Origin: Litoreibacter ascidiaceicola
Lineage (GTDB): Bacteria > Pseudomonadota > Alphaproteobacteria > Rhodobacterales > Rhodobacteraceae
Length of the DNA stretch: 64,000 bases
Direction of reading: 5' to 3'
Assembly: GCF_900129235.1 (NCBI RefSeq)
Contig: NZ_FQUV01000003.1
Location: 372,001 to 436,000 of the forward strand
Shown here: positions 35,108-44,393 of the stretch, piece after piece
Layout of the letters: the number at the start of each line of letters is the position of its first letter
How positions within the stretch are numbered: the first letter of the stretch is position 1
Notes under the pieces: model-generated
The model's database searches: none
What the model was told of the DNA's origin: nothing
What the model saw: the letters and a program-made list of their open reading frames with translations, nothing else
Program-made: the position numbers and the translations under genes

Positions 35108-37078
35108 ATGACGACCCCATCCAATCCAGACACGACCTATGCCCCGGACCCTGCCTTCGCCAAGGCCGCCCATGTGGACGCGGCGGGTTACGAGAAAATG
35201 TACGCAGCCTCTGTGGCCGACCCCGACGCCTTCTGGGCGGAGCAGGGCAAGCGGCTGGACTGGATCAAGCCGTTCAGCCAAGTCTCGGACGTGGATTTCA
35301 CCTTGGGCAACGTCCATATCAACTGGTTCGCCGATGGCACCCTGAACGTCGCGGCCAACTGCATCGACCGCCATCTGGCGGCACGTGGCGACCAGACCGC
35401 GATCATCTGGGAACCGGATGATCCCACCAAGGAAGACGCCAAGCACATTACCTACAAGCAACTGCATAAGTCGGTCTGCAAAATGGCCAATGTGCTGGAA
35501 AGCCTTGGCGTGCGCAAAGGCGACCGCGTTGTCATCTATCTGCCCATGATCCCCGAAGCGGCCTACGCCATGCTGGCCTGCGCGCGCATTGGCGCGATCC
35601 ATTCCATCGTGTTCGCGGGCTTCTCGCCGGATGCTTTGGGGGCGCGGATCAACGGCTGTGACGCCAAGGTGGTGATCACGGCAGATCACGCGCCACGAGG
35701 CGGGCGCTCCACACCGCTGAAGTCGAACACTGACCAAGCATTGTTGCACTGCAAGGACAGCGTGAAATGTCTGGTGGTCAAGCGCACAGGCGGGCAGACC
35801 ACGTGGACCGACCGTGACTATGACTACGACGAGATGGCGATGGAGGCGGACGACAGCTGCCACCCCGCCGAGATGAGCGCCGAAGATCCGCTGTTTATAC
35901 TCTATACTTCCGGCTCGACCGGCCAGCCCAAGGGCGTGGTTCACAGCTCCGGCGGCTATCTGACCTATGCGGCCATGACGCATGAGATCGTCTTCGACTA
36001 CCATGATGGCGACGTGTTCTGGTGCACGGCGGATGTGGGCTGGGTTACCGGCCACAGCTACATCGTCTATGGCCCGCTGGCCAATGGCGCGACGACGATC
36101 ATGTTCGAAGGCGTGCCGACCTTCCCAGACGCAGGCCGGTTCTGGGACGTGTGCGAAAAGCACAAGGTAAACCAGTTCTACACCGCACCGACCGCGCTGC
36201 GCGCGTTGATGGGACAGGGCGACAGCTTTGTTGAAGGACGTGATCTGAGCGATCTGAAAGTGCTGGGCACTGTGGGCGAGCCGATCAATCCTGAGGCATG
36301 GACGTGGTATTACAACGTCGTCGGCAAGGGCAAAGTGCCGATCGTTGACACATGGTGGCAGACCGAAACCGGCGGCCACCTGATGACGCCATTGCCGGGA
36401 GCTACGAATTTGAAGCCGGGATCGGCGCAGCAGCCGTTCTTCGGGATCAAGCCGCTGGTTCTGGACCCGCAATCGGCGGAAGTCATCGAAGGCAATGACG
36501 TGGACGGCGTGCTGGTTATCGCCAACTCGTGGCCCGGCCAGATGCGCACCGTTTGGGGCGATCATGAGCGGTTCGAGAAGACCTATTTCAGCGACTACCC
36601 CGGCTACTACTTCACCGGTGACGGCTGCAAGCGCGATGCGGATGGCGATTACTGGATTACGGGGCGCGTCGATGACGTGATCAACGTGTCCGGCCACCGT
36701 ATGGGGACTGCCGAAGTCGAAAGCGCGCTTGTGGCACATGCCCAAGTGGCCGAGTCCGCGGTTGTGGGCTACCCGCATGACATCAAAGGCCAAGGCATCT
36801 ACGCCTATGTCACCTTGATGAACGACGTGGAGCCCACCGAAGAGCTGCGCAAGGAGCTGGAAAAATGGGTTCGCACCGAGATCGGCCCGATTGCCAAACC
36901 GGACCTGATCCAATGGGCACCCGGCCTGCCGAAAACACGCTCCGGTAAGATCATGCGCCGCATTCTGCGCAAGATTGCCGAAGATGATTTCGGCGCGTTG
37001 GGGGATACCTCCACGCTGGCGGAACCTGCCGTGGTCGATGACTTGATCGCCAACCGCATGAACCGGAAGGACGCGTAA
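35108..37078 (+). CDS. acs: Acetate-CoA ligase (acetyl-CoA synthetase)
   Basis: 656-residue AMP-forming enzyme converting acetate, ATP and CoA to acetyl-CoA, AMP and PPi. The adenylation P-loop [14 protein letters not shown] lies near residue 265, WWQTETGGH near 418, and the C-terminal catalytic lysine is K614 in TRSGKIMRR, the site silenced by acetylation in other bacteria. The length and N-terminus are standard. The ATG at 35108 follows GCGGAGGACCAT. Its TAA overlaps the adk ATG by 1 nt, so AMP production and recycling are translationally coupled. Confidence 0.97.
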   Translation: MTTPSNPDTTYAPDPAFAKAAHVDAAGYEKMYAASVADPDAFWAEQGKRLDWIKPFSQVSDVDFTLGNVHINWFADGTLNVAANCIDRHLAARGDQTAIIWEPDDPTKEDAKHITYKQLHKSVCKMANVLESLGVRKGDRVVIYLPMIPEAAYAMLACARIGAIHSIVFAGFSPDALGARINGCDAKVVITADHAPRGGRSTPLKSNTDQALLHCKDSVKCLVVKRTGGQTTWTDRDYDYDEMAMEADDSCHPAEMSAEDPLFILYTSGSTGQPKGVVHSSGGYLTYAAMTHEIVFDYHDGDVFWCTADVGWVTGHSYIVYGPLANGATTIMFEGVPTFPDAGRFWDVCEKHKVNQFYTAPTALRALMGQGDSFVEGRDLSDLKVLGTVGEPINPEAWTWYYNVVGKGKVPIVDTWWQTETGGHLMTPLPGATNLKPGSAQQPFFGIKPLVLDPQSAEVIEGNDVDGVLVIANSWPGQMRTVWGDHERFEKTYFSDYPGYYFTGDGCKRDADGDYWITGRVDDVINVSGHRMGTAEVESALVAHAQVAESAVVGYPHDIKGQGIYAYVTLMNDVEPTEELRKELEKWVRTEIGPIAKPDLIQWAPGLPKTRSGKIMRRILRKIAEDDFGALGDTSTLAEPAVVDDLIANRMNRKDA

Positions 37079-37764
37079 TGGATGGGTCCAACATTCCCGA
37101 CGCGGCGCCTGTGCTGATCCTGCTCGGGCCTCCGGGCGCGGGTAAGGGGACGCAAGCGCGTAAACTGGAAGAAGGCTTCGGCCTTGTGCAGTTGTCGACG
37201 GGTGATTTGCTGCGCGCCGCAGTTGCCGCTGGCACCGAGGCGGGCAAGCAAGCCAAGGCGGTGATGGAATCCGGTGGGCTGGTCAGCGACGAAATCGTAC
37301 TGGCGATCCTGAAGGATCGCTTGGCGGAGTCTGACTGCGCCAAGGGCGTGATCCTCGACGGCTTCCCGCGCACCACGGTGCAGGCGGAGGCGCTGGATGA
37401 TCTGTTGAAAGCGTCAAGCCAACGCATCAACGCGGCGATTTCGCTGGATGTGGATGATGCGGAGATGGTCACGCGCATCGCGGGCCGCTTCACCTGCAAG
37501 GGATGCGGCGAAGGCTATCACGATACCTTCAAAGCCCCTGTTGTGGCGGAGACCTGTGACAAGTGCGGCAGCACCCAGATGGTACGCCGTGCAGACGACA
37601 ATGCGGAAACGGTTGCCTCGCGTCTTGAGGCTTACCACGCGCAAACCGCGCCGTTGATTGACTATTATGACGGCAAGGGTGTTTTGGTGCGGGTGGATGC
37701 CATGGGCGACATTGACGCCATCGCGTCGGACCTTGGGGCCATCGTGAGCCGCGTGTCGGCCTGA
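37078..37764 (+). CDS. adk: Adenylate kinase (zinc-LID type)
   Basis: 228-residue kinase, longer than the usual 214-218 because of an N-terminal extension before the P-loop GPPGAGKGT (residues 16-24). LDGFPRT and the LID with four cysteines (C140, C143, C160, C163) show a zinc-bound long form. It converts AMP and ATP to two ADP. It is overlapped by acs, whose AMP product it removes. It may be a second copy beside the one usually found in the ribosomal-protein operon; the window cannot show that. Confidence 0.94.
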   Translation: MDGSNIPDAAPVLILLGPPGAGKGTQARKLEEGFGLVQLSTGDLLRAAVAAGTEAGKQAKAVMESGGLVSDEIVLAILKDRLAESDCAKGVILDGFPRTTVQAEALDDLLKASSQRINAAISLDVDDAEMVTRIAGRFTCKGCGEGYHDTFKAPVVAETCDKCGSTQMVRRADDNAETVASRLEAYHAQTAPLIDYYDGKGVLVRVDAMGDIDAIASDLGAIVSRVSA

Positions 37765-37802
37765 GCCTTTTCCCGCCTACGGGCGGTGACATGTAAAATG
37801 AA

Positions 37803-37825
37803 GGGCGCGCCTTGGTGCGCCCTTT
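37803..37825 (+). terminator. Terminator after adk
   Basis: GGGCGC and GCGCCC pair around an 8-nt loop and are followed by TTTGC, about 40 nt after the adk stop. A modest terminator for the acs-adk transcript. Confidence 0.55.
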
Positions 37826-37866
37826 GCTACGCTTGGAGTATTGTTTAGTCATTCCAAGGTGCTCTG

Positions 37867-38865
37867 ATGTTGAAATTCCTGCCGCTGACCTTGTCCCTTT
37901 TGGCCGTTCCTGCTGCCGCGCAGGACGTGGAGGCCTGGTTTGTGATCATCAACCAAAACGACGGGCGCATCGTTGACGAAGCTGCGTGGAACGCCGCTGT
38001 GGCCCAAGAAGGGCTGGAGGCGAGCACCCGCACGGTGATCGACACGGATTTCTATGCCATCGACCGCACCATCGAGACGGCGAAGACCGAAGGCGGCACG
38101 GTGGCGTTCTTTCTTGCGACCAACGTGCCGACGACCGACCCCGCCAAATTCGATCAGGTCGTGAAAAGCTTCCTCAGCTCGAGCGCGCAACAGCCGCTTC
38201 TGGAAGGGTTGGAAGTGCTGTTGGACCAGCCCGAATGCAGATTGATCCGCAAGCCGTTGACGGGCCGTGAGTTCATCTACACCGACACGATTGTCACCAT
38301 GGACAGCCCGCAGTTGCGGCAGGACTGCTATGCGATGTCGATGCGCTACATGATGAACAACCTTGAGCAGTTCGGCCCCCGCACGCCGTTTGACCAGCAA
38401 ATCGACGAAAACGCCGCAGCACGACAAGACGCGCTGCCGCCGATGGCGATAAAATCGCAAGCCTTGGTGGATGAGGCCGCGCGCCAGCCCGGCGGGCCAC
38501 CCGTGCGCCGTGCCAGCAATGTATACAAAACCGGCGAGCGGATTTCCTTGCACGCCAACCTGCTCAATGTCGGGCGTTACGACCCCGGCACCTCGAAGGC
38601 GCGGTACGAGATCAACATGGATCTGGTCGTGACTCGGCTTGACGAGCCGGGGGAGCAGCGCGTGCCGTCGGCGTTCGTCTATAAGGGGCAAAGCACCCAC
38701 CGCATTCCGGTGCCGGACGACTATTTCGACAATTTCATCACCGCCGGTTTTGCGTTGCCTGACGCAGGCAAATACCGCATCGAGCTGGTGCTGACCGACC
38801 TGTCGCGCCCCGGTGTGGACGGGGCGGCGGTGACCGTCCCTTATGAGGTCGAGGTGGTGAACTAG
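37867..38865 (+). CDS. Secreted protein of unknown function
   Basis: 332 residues; I do not recognise the family. It has a signal peptide (MLKFLPLTLSLLAVPAAAQ), then a domain beginning DVEAWFVIINQNDGRIVDEAAWN. Two cysteines (in PECRL and RQDCYAM, near residues 124 and 157) could form a disulfide. Residues about 225-330 are beta-rich (YKTGERISLHANLLNVGRYD to VPYEVEVVN) and look like an immunoglobulin-like domain. It has its own upstream gap after the adk terminator and is followed by an MFS gene. Confidence 0.78.
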   Translation: MLKFLPLTLSLLAVPAAAQDVEAWFVIINQNDGRIVDEAAWNAAVAQEGLEASTRTVIDTDFYAIDRTIETAKTEGGTVAFFLATNVPTTDPAKFDQVVKSFLSSSAQQPLLEGLEVLLDQPECRLIRKPLTGREFIYTDTIVTMDSPQLRQDCYAMSMRYMMNNLEQFGPRTPFDQQIDENAAARQDALPPMAIKSQALVDEAARQPGGPPVRRASNVYKTGERISLHANLLNVGRYDPGTSKARYEINMDLVVTRLDEPGEQRVPSAFVYKGQSTHRIPVPDDYFDNFITAGFALPDAGKYRIELVLTDLSRPGVDGAAVTVPYEVEVVN

Positions 38866-38924
38866 CGCGCCACGTGCTGCGGTTTCTGCTCGCCATTCTG
38901 GTGGGACAGGCGTAAGCCTTCGCC

Positions 38925-40169
38925 ATGTTCGGAGACAAGATCAGACGCATGGATTTGGATGAAGCGAAGGCGCTGCCCTTCGTGCGCCAGCCTGTTTTCT
39001 TGCTGTTTCTTATGGCCTTTGCCATGCCGATTGCCTTTGCGACATGGTCGGCCCTGCTCAACAATTTTGTCATCGAGGTGGCCGGATTTACCGGCGTCGA
39101 AATCGGCTGGCTGCACACGGTGCGTGAAATTCCGGGGTTTCTCGCGATCGGGGTGATCTTCCTGATCATCTTCATCCGCGAACAGGTGCTGGGGTTGATT
39201 TCGCTGATCCTTTTGGGCGCGGCCACCGCGATGACATCCTATTTCCCGCAGTTTGGTGGCATTTTGATGCTGACGCTGCTGTCCTCCATCGGGTTTCATT
39301 ATTACGAGACGGTCAACCAGTCGCTGCAACTGCAATGGATCGACAAGGCCAAGGCCCCGCAAACGCTGGGCTGGCTGACGGCGGCGGGGAGCTTCGCCTC
39401 GCTGATCGCCTACGGGTTGCTGGTGCTGACGTGGAAGACCTTCGATCTAAGCTATGAGCTGGTCTATTTGGCGTCGGGTGGCATCACGGTGCTGATCGCC
39501 GCGTTCTGCCTGTTTTACTTTCCGCAATTCGAGACGCCGAACCCGCAAAACAAGACCATGGTGCTGCGCAAACGCTACTGGCTCTATTACGCGCTGCAAT
39601 TCGTGTCTGGCGCGCGGCGTCAGATATTCGTGGTGTTCGCGGCCTTCATGATGGTCGAGCGTTTCGGTTTCGAAGTGCATGAAGTGACGGCGCTGTTTTT
39701 GATCAACTACGTCGCCAACATGATATTCGCCCCGTTGATCGGGCGGGCGATTGGCGTTTATGGCGAGCGCAGGATGCTGATCTTCGAATATGTCGGCCTG
39801 ACGATTGTGTTCCTTGCCTATGGCGGCATTTACTATTTCGGCTGGGGCGTGGTGCTGGCGGCCGGGCTTTATGTGGTGAACCACCTGTTTTTCTCCATGG
39901 CGTTCGCGCTGAAGACCTATTTCCAGAAGATCGCGGACCCCGCCGACATCGCACCAACCGCTGCCGTGGCGTTTACCATCAACCATATCGCCGCCGTGTT
40001 CCTGCCGGTGGTGCTGGGATATATGTGGATCAACTCGCCCGCGTCGGTGTTCATTGCGGCGGCGGGCATGGCGATCACCTCGCTTGTGCTGTCGATGCTG
40101 ATCCCGCGCCACCCTGAGCCGGGCCACGAGACCATCTTTGCCCGCACCAAGGCGGCCCTGGCGGAGTAA
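38925..40169 (+). CDS. MFS transporter
   Basis: 414-residue major facilitator with about 12 helices. The first half runs FLLFLMAFAMPIAFATWSALLNNF to the central loop KNKTMVLRKRYW-type sequence (NPQNKTMVLRKRYWLYY) near residue 205, and the second half contains VANMIFAPLIGRAIGVYGERRMLIFEY. Substrate cannot be inferred. Two starts are possible: 38925, or 38949 (MDLDEAKALPF); neither has a strong ribosome site. Confidence 0.87.
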   Translation: MFGDKIRRMDLDEAKALPFVRQPVFLLFLMAFAMPIAFATWSALLNNFVIEVAGFTGVEIGWLHTVREIPGFLAIGVIFLIIFIREQVLGLISLILLGAATAMTSYFPQFGGILMLTLLSSIGFHYYETVNQSLQLQWIDKAKAPQTLGWLTAAGSFASLIAYGLLVLTWKTFDLSYELVYLASGGITVLIAAFCLFYFPQFETPNPQNKTMVLRKRYWLYYALQFVSGARRQIFVVFAAFMMVERFGFEVHEVTALFLINYVANMIFAPLIGRAIGVYGERRMLIFEYVGLTIVFLAYGGIYYFGWGVVLAAGLYVVNHLFFSMAFALKTYFQKIADPADIAPTAAVAFTINHIAAVFLPVVLGYMWINSPASVFIAAAGMAITSLVLSMLIPRHPEPGHETIFARTKAALAE

Positions 40170-40235
40170 TGCGTCGGGGGCTTGCGCCGGGGCCGGCAGC
40201 GGCCTAAGCGAACGGCAACATTAAGGAGCCAGCCC

Positions 40236-41105
40236 ATGCCAACTTATACCGCTTTGACCACCCTGATGGGAGAACCCGCCGCGCAAGCCTTGGGCGAGGC
40301 TTTGGAAGCGTTGGAACCTGCTCCAACGGGTGTTGGCGTATTCGAGGTCGAGGATGGCTCCGGCCTTTGGGAAGTGGGCGGCTACTTCATGGACCAGCCC
40401 AGCGATGTGGAGCTGGCGTTGTTGACGGCACTGCACGGCGCGAAGCCATTTGTGGTGTCCGAGATCCCCGAGACGGATTGGGTCGCCCATGTGCGCCGCG
40501 AACTTGCCCCTGTCGAGGCGGGGCGCTTCTTTGTCTACGGCGCGCATGACGCGGACAAAGTTCCTGCCGACAAGATATCGCTGTTGATCGAGGCAGCAAT
40601 GGCCTTCGGGACAGGACATCATGGCACCACGCAAGGCTGCCTGTTGTCCTTGGAAGACTATGTGAGCGAGGGCGGCCACGCCAGAAACGTCATCGACGTG
40701 GGGTGTGGCACAGCGGTACTGGCCATGGCAGCGGCTGCGGTCTGGGGCGATGTGGTGATTGCGTCCGATATTGACCCCGTTGCGGTCGAGGTCGCGGAAG
40801 TGAATGCTCAGGCCAATGGCATGGCGGACAAGATTACCTGTCTGGAAGCGATTGGTTTCGGGCACGAGGCTATTGCCGAAAAAGCGCCATTCGATTTGAT
40901 TTTTGCGAATATTCTAAAGGGGCCCTTGATTGATTTGGCCCCCGATATGGCGGCGCATTGTGCCGCAGGCGGTACGATTATTCTTTCGGGTTTGTTGATC
41001 GAACAGGCGGATGAAGTTCAGGCGGTTTACGAGAAAACCGGATTCGAACTGTCGCAAAGACGCGACATTGGCGAATGGACTGCGCTCAGAATGTGTAAAA
41101 AATAG
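40236..41105 (+). CDS. prmA: Ribosomal protein L11 methyltransferase
   Basis: 289-residue SAM-dependent methyltransferase that trimethylates ribosomal protein L11. AFGTGHHGTTQGCL precedes the SAM motif NVIDVGCGTAVLAMAA (near residue 150), and FANILKGPLIDLAPD is the PrmA post-motif. The ATG at 40236 follows TTAAGGAGCCAGCCC. An N-terminal substrate-binding domain occupies about 1-100. Confidence 0.95.
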   Translation: MPTYTALTTLMGEPAAQALGEALEALEPAPTGVGVFEVEDGSGLWEVGGYFMDQPSDVELALLTALHGAKPFVVSEIPETDWVAHVRRELAPVEAGRFFVYGAHDADKVPADKISLLIEAAMAFGTGHHGTTQGCLLSLEDYVSEGGHARNVIDVGCGTAVLAMAAAAVWGDVVIASDIDPVAVEVAEVNAQANGMADKITCLEAIGFGHEAIAEKAPFDLIFANILKGPLIDLAPDMAAHCAAGGTIILSGLLIEQADEVQAVYEKTGFELSQRRDIGEWTALRMCKK

Positions 41106-41182
41106 GATTTTTGTAGGAGTTTTTCTGCAAACCTGTTAGCGAAGATCGCAAATGTGCAATTCATAAGCACTGGGATCAGGTT

Positions 41183-41536
41183 TTGGCAGACGTTAATAAA
41201 GATCGCTTTATCGAGCGACTAAATGCGATTCAGCAGAAAAGCGACCCGAAGAAAAAGGTCGTGCGCAAGGTCAACAAGGATGGCCTTGTTGTCGAGGTGG
41301 TTAAGCCGCGTCGCAAGAAACTTCTCCCGATAAAAAGCATGGTTACCATCGCCCTGATCTTTGTGATGTTTAAAGGGTTCGTTCTGGCTCAGCTGGGTGC
41401 AGACGAATACGAAAGCCGCATTGATACGCTGAAAAAGGGGCCGAGTGCTCAGGTTTTTGCAGCGTTTCTTCTGGATTCCGATCCGGCAACCGAAGCCATG
41501 GCGCGTGGCCTTCGCGTGGTCATGCCCGGTAAGTAA
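41183..41536 (+). CDS. Small membrane protein of unknown function
   Basis: 117 residues; I do not recognise it as a named family. The N-terminal 50 residues are highly charged (DRFIERLNAIQQKSDPKKKVVRK), one membrane helix follows (about 55-73, MVTIALIFVMFKGFVLAQLG), and the rest would be periplasmic. The only usable start is TTG at 41183 (CAGGTTTTG). It follows prmA by 77 nt and ends at a shared terminator. Confidence 0.72.
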   Translation: MADVNKDRFIERLNAIQQKSDPKKKVVRKVNKDGLVVEVVKPRRKKLLPIKSMVTIALIFVMFKGFVLAQLGADEYESRIDTLKKGPSAQVFAAFLLDSDPATEAMARGLRVVMPGK

Positions 41537-41557
41537 AGAACTCAACTTTGAAAACGA

Positions 41558-41583
41558 AAAAAGCCACCCCGAGGGGCGGCTTT
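41558..41583. terminator. Bidirectional terminator
   Basis: GCCACCCC/GGGGCGGC at 41563-41580 with A-rich flank upstream and TTT downstream serves the two convergent genes. On the leftward RNA the stem is complete with one G-U pair and is followed by U6, so it is strongest for the DUF1127 transcript. Confidence 0.78.
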
Positions 41584-41611
41584 GCGATTTCGATACGGTA
41601 AGCCCTGTGGC

Positions 41612-41803
41612 TTAGACGTTGTAGATGTCGCCGCGGTTCAGGCCAATGTCTTCCAGTTCGCGTGCGGTCAAAGCCGACAGAGCGTTGCGGGTGACGCGGC
41701 GGTCATTCCATGTTGCAACAGTTGCGAAGAGAGAAGCGAAGAAGCCACGTGCATCGGCGCGGACGCCTTCGTTCAGCGAGCGGGAGGTTTCATATACAGC
41801 CAT
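41612..41803 (-). CDS. DUF1127 small protein
   Basis: 63-residue protein with an amphipathic N-terminal part (SLNEGVRADARGFFASLFATVATWNDRR) and the DUF1127 (YjiS-like) motif LSALTARELEDIGLNRGDI at the C-terminus. In Rhodobacter, such proteins bind RNA and their genes are stress-induced, with sRNAs made from the same transcript (established for CcaF1). The start at 41803 follows AAAAAGGACGA; the frame is open to 41863 without a ribosome site. The leftward 3' region ends in a strong terminator. Confidence 0.9.
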   Translation of the reverse strand: MAVYETSRSLNEGVRADARGFFASLFATVATWNDRRVTRNALSALTARELEDIGLNRGDIYNV

Positions 41804-41861
41804 GCGAGTCGTCCTTTTTTGATTGTGCCCAATTGTTGAGCGATATGAGTATCTGAGCCGC

Positions 41862-41890
41862 ATTTAGGGTTCGGTCACGCGTCCCACAAG
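41862..41890 (-). promoter_or_regulatory. Candidate heat-shock-type promoter of the DUF1127 gene
   Basis: Read leftward, CTTGTG (41890-41885) and CTAAAT (41867-41862) are spaced 17 nt apart, about 58 nt before the start codon. The CTTG -35 resembles RpoH-dependent promoters of Rhodobacter, where DUF1127 genes are RpoH targets. Tentative. Confidence 0.4.
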
Positions 41891-42090
41891 AATGAATTTT
41901 GCATGGCCCCTATGCGGTTTTTGCATATGTCTTAACGTCACCCAAATCCCTAAAAAATATGGTAAAATAAGGCCTTTCCGCATGTCGCAAACAGAGCTTG
42001 GGGCGGCGATTTTGGACTCCAGATACGGCGTTTCGGGCGAACTGGGTGAAAGTTGATTAAATCGGCCCTGCACGTATCATCTTGGCAAAT

Positions 42091-42105
42091 GTTCTTGTTT
42101 CGTGC
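42091..42105 (+). promoter_or_regulatory. LexA-like box upstream of ruvC (one mismatch)
   Basis: GTTC-N7-GTGC at 42091-42105 differs in one base from the alphaproteobacterial LexA consensus GTTC-N7-GTTC and lies 37 nt before the ruvC start. ruvCAB is SOS-controlled in related bacteria, so this is a plausible operator. Confidence 0.42.
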
Positions 42106-42142
42106 TACTTGTGGCGAAAGAACAACAAAAAATGAGCAGGAC

Positions 42143-42652
42143 ATGCGCGTCATAGGGATTGACCCGGGGTTGAGAAACCTTGGTTGGGGGGTGATCGACA
42201 CTGACGGATCGCGGATTTCGCATGTTGCGAATGGCACCTGCCATTCCTCGACGGGCACCGAGCTTGGGGCGCGACTGTTGAGCCTGCACAGCCAGCTTAC
42301 CGAAGTATTCAGGCAGTTTATGCCCGACACGGCTGGCGTGGAGCAGACCTTTGTTAACAAGGACGGCGCGGGGACCCTGAAATTGGGTCAAGCGCGCGGC
42401 ATCGCGATGTTGGTGCCTGCGCAAGCGGGGCTGAGCATTGGCGAATATGCCCCGAACAAGATCAAGAAGACCGTTGTGGGCGTCGGCCATGCAGACAAGC
42501 TCCAAGTGGCGCATATGGTGAAGATGCAGCTGCCGGGGGTGGTTCTGACGGGGCCGGATGCGACGGATGCCTTGGCGATTGCCTTGTGCCACGCCTTTCA
42601 CGCCCGCACCGGCAACACATTAAGCGCAGCATTGGCGAGGGCAGGGGCATGA
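42143..42652 (+). CDS. ruvC: Holliday junction resolvase RuvC
   Basis: 169-residue nuclease that cuts Holliday junctions. Acidic catalytic residues are visible: D7 in GIDPGL, E67 in GVEQTF, and the Asp pair in [15 protein letters not shown] near the C-terminus. The ATG at 42143 follows GAGCAGGAC; the upstream open frame has no homology. It overlaps ruvA by 4 nt. Confidence 0.97.
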   Translation: MRVIGIDPGLRNLGWGVIDTDGSRISHVANGTCHSSTGTELGARLLSLHSQLTEVFRQFMPDTAGVEQTFVNKDGAGTLKLGQARGIAMLVPAQAGLSIGEYAPNKIKKTVVGVGHADKLQVAHMVKMQLPGVVLTGPDATDALAIALCHAFHARTGNTLSAALARAGA

Positions 42653-43314
42653 TCGGCAAACTCTCGGGGCGTCTGGATTACCGCGCGACGGATCATGTTT
42701 TGATCGATGTCGGCGGGGTCGGCTACATGGTTTACTGCTCGGAGCGCACGATGGCGGTGTTGCCCGGCCCGGGTGAAGCCGTGTCGCTGTTTACGGAATT
42801 GCTGGTACGCGAGGACCTGCTGCAATTGTTCGGCTTCACCACCTTGATCGAGAAGGAATGGCACCGGATGTTGATAACGGTGCAGGGCGTCGGCGCGAAG
42901 GCGTCGATGGCGATCCTGTCGACACTGGGGCCGGATGGCGTATCGCGGGCGGTGACACTGGGTGACTGGAACGCGATCAAGGCGGCCAAGGGGATCGGAC
43001 CCAAGACCGCGCAAAAGGTTGTGCTGGAGCTGAAGGACAAAGCGCCGAAAGTCATGGCGATGGGTGGCAGCTTGGCCGCAGCACAAGGCACGGTCGTCGC
43101 AGCGCCTGAGAATGATGACGTGAATGATGACGTGATAGAACGTGTTACCACCTCGAGCGCGTCGTCGCAGGCGGAGGCGTTGTCGGCCTTGATCAACCTC
43201 GGCTATGCCCACGGGGACGCGGCCAGTGCTGTGGCGCAAGCCGCCGGAGACGGGGCGGCCGAGACGCCCGCGCTGATCCGTACCGCATTGAAACTGCTGG
43301 CCCCGAAGGAGTGA
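42649..43314 (+). CDS. ruvA: Holliday junction branch migration protein RuvA
   Basis: 221-residue RuvA, the tetrameric junction-binding partner of RuvB. The N-terminal OB fold begins [20 protein letters not shown], the helix-hairpin-helix pair is [12 protein letters not shown] and [18 protein letters not shown], and domain III (about 170-215) contacts RuvB. The linker between them (about 135-165) is long and rich in Asp and Ser. It overlaps ruvC and is followed by ruvB after 52 nt. Confidence 0.97.
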   Translation: MIGKLSGRLDYRATDHVLIDVGGVGYMVYCSERTMAVLPGPGEAVSLFTELLVREDLLQLFGFTTLIEKEWHRMLITVQGVGAKASMAILSTLGPDGVSRAVTLGDWNAIKAAKGIGPKTAQKVVLELKDKAPKVMAMGGSLAAAQGTVVAAPENDDVNDDVIERVTTSSASSQAEALSALINLGYAHGDAASAVAQAAGDGAAETPALIRTALKLLAPKE

Positions 43315-43366
43315 GCGGTGAACCTTCCTCTGGAAGAACGCACCGCCCTGCGGCATAGAGATGTAT

Positions 43367-44389
43367 ATGAACGAACCTGACCCAACACTGCGCCCTGAGG
43401 CGAGGCCGGGAGACGCGGACCGCGCGTTGCGGCCTCAAGGCCTTGATGAATTCATCGGGCAGGCGGAGGCGCGGGCGAACCTGCGGGTGTTCATCGAAAG
43501 CGCCAAAACGCGCGGCGAGGCGATGGACCACACGCTGTTTCACGGCCCGCCCGGTTTGGGGAAAACCACGCTGGCGCAGATCATGGCGCGCGAGTTGGGG
43601 GTGAATTTCCGGATGACCTCTGGCCCTGTGCTGGCCAAGGCGGGCGATCTGGCGGCGATCCTGACCAATCTGGAAGCCCGCGACGTGCTGTTCATCGACG
43701 AGATTCACCGGCTCAACCCTGTGGTAGAGGAAATCCTGTATCCCGCCTTGGAGGATTTCGAGCTGGATCTGGTGATTGGCGAGGGGCCTGCGGCGCGCAC
43801 CGTGCGCATCGAGCTGCAACCTTTCACGCTGGTAGGCGCCACCACGCGGCTGGGTTTGTTGACGACGCCCTTGCGCGACCGCTTTGGCATCCCGACCCGT
43901 TTGCAGTTTTACACCGAGAGCGAGTTGCATGAAATCGTGCGCCGCGGCGCGCGGCTGTTGGGCGTGCCAACGGAAGACGACGGCGCGTTGGAGATCGCAC
44001 GCCGCGCACGCGGCACGCCGCGAATTGCGGGGCGGTTGCTGCGGCGGGTCGTGGATTTTGCCGTGGTTGAGGGCGGCGGGAAGATTACGCGCGCGCTGGC
44101 GGACAGTGCATTGACGCGGCTGGGCGTGGACCATCTGGGCCTCGACGGGGCGGACCGGCGCTACTTGCGGCTGGTCGCCGAGAACTACCAGGGCGGGCCG
44201 GTGGGTATCGAGACCATGTCGGCGGCCCTGTCCGAGAGCCGCGACGCGCTGGAAGAGGTGATCGAGCCTTACCTGCTGCAACAAGGTCTGATCCAGCGCA
44301 CCCCGCGCGGGCGGATGCTGGCGCAAAAGGCGTGGACCCATCTGGGGCTCGACGCGCCGACGATGCGAAACGACTTGTTTGAAGGCTGA
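43367..44389 (+). CDS. ruvB: Holliday junction branch migration DNA helicase RuvB
   Basis: 340-residue AAA+ motor. Walker A is GPPGLGKT (about residues 60-67), Walker [11 protein letters not shown], sensor 1 GATTRLGLL, and a C-terminal winged helix has [14 protein letters not shown]. The second ATG, at 43367 ([12 protein letters not shown]), fits family N-termini and has GAG upstream; 43361 is the alternative. The next gene starts 4 nt after its stop. Confidence 0.97.
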   Translation: MNEPDPTLRPEARPGDADRALRPQGLDEFIGQAEARANLRVFIESAKTRGEAMDHTLFHGPPGLGKTTLAQIMARELGVNFRMTSGPVLAKAGDLAAILTNLEARDVLFIDEIHRLNPVVEEILYPALEDFELDLVIGEGPAARTVRIELQPFTLVGATTRLGLLTTPLRDRFGIPTRLQFYTESELHEIVRRGARLLGVPTEDDGALEIARRARGTPRIAGRLLRRVVDFAVVEGGGKITRALADSALTRLGVDHLGLDGADRRYLRLVAENYQGGPVGIETMSAALSESRDALEEVIEPYLLQQGLIQRTPRGRMLAQKAWTHLGLDAPTMRNDLFEG

Positions 44390-44393
44390 CGCT

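Larger units (their letters stand above)
41804..42142. other. Divergent regulatory region between the DUF1127 gene and ruvC
   Basis: This 339-nt gap has no convincing gene. The left part carries a leftward promoter candidate for the DUF1127 gene. The middle is AT-rich (CCCTAAAAAATATGGTAAAATAAGG at about 41949-41973 in parts), and the right part carries a LexA-like site ahead of ruvC. Confidence 0.6.

Noticed and set aside
35087-36913. A 608-codon open frame antisense to acs
   Set aside because: It mirrors the acs codon structure, has no recognisable domain and no ribosome site; acs is a certain gene on the other strand.
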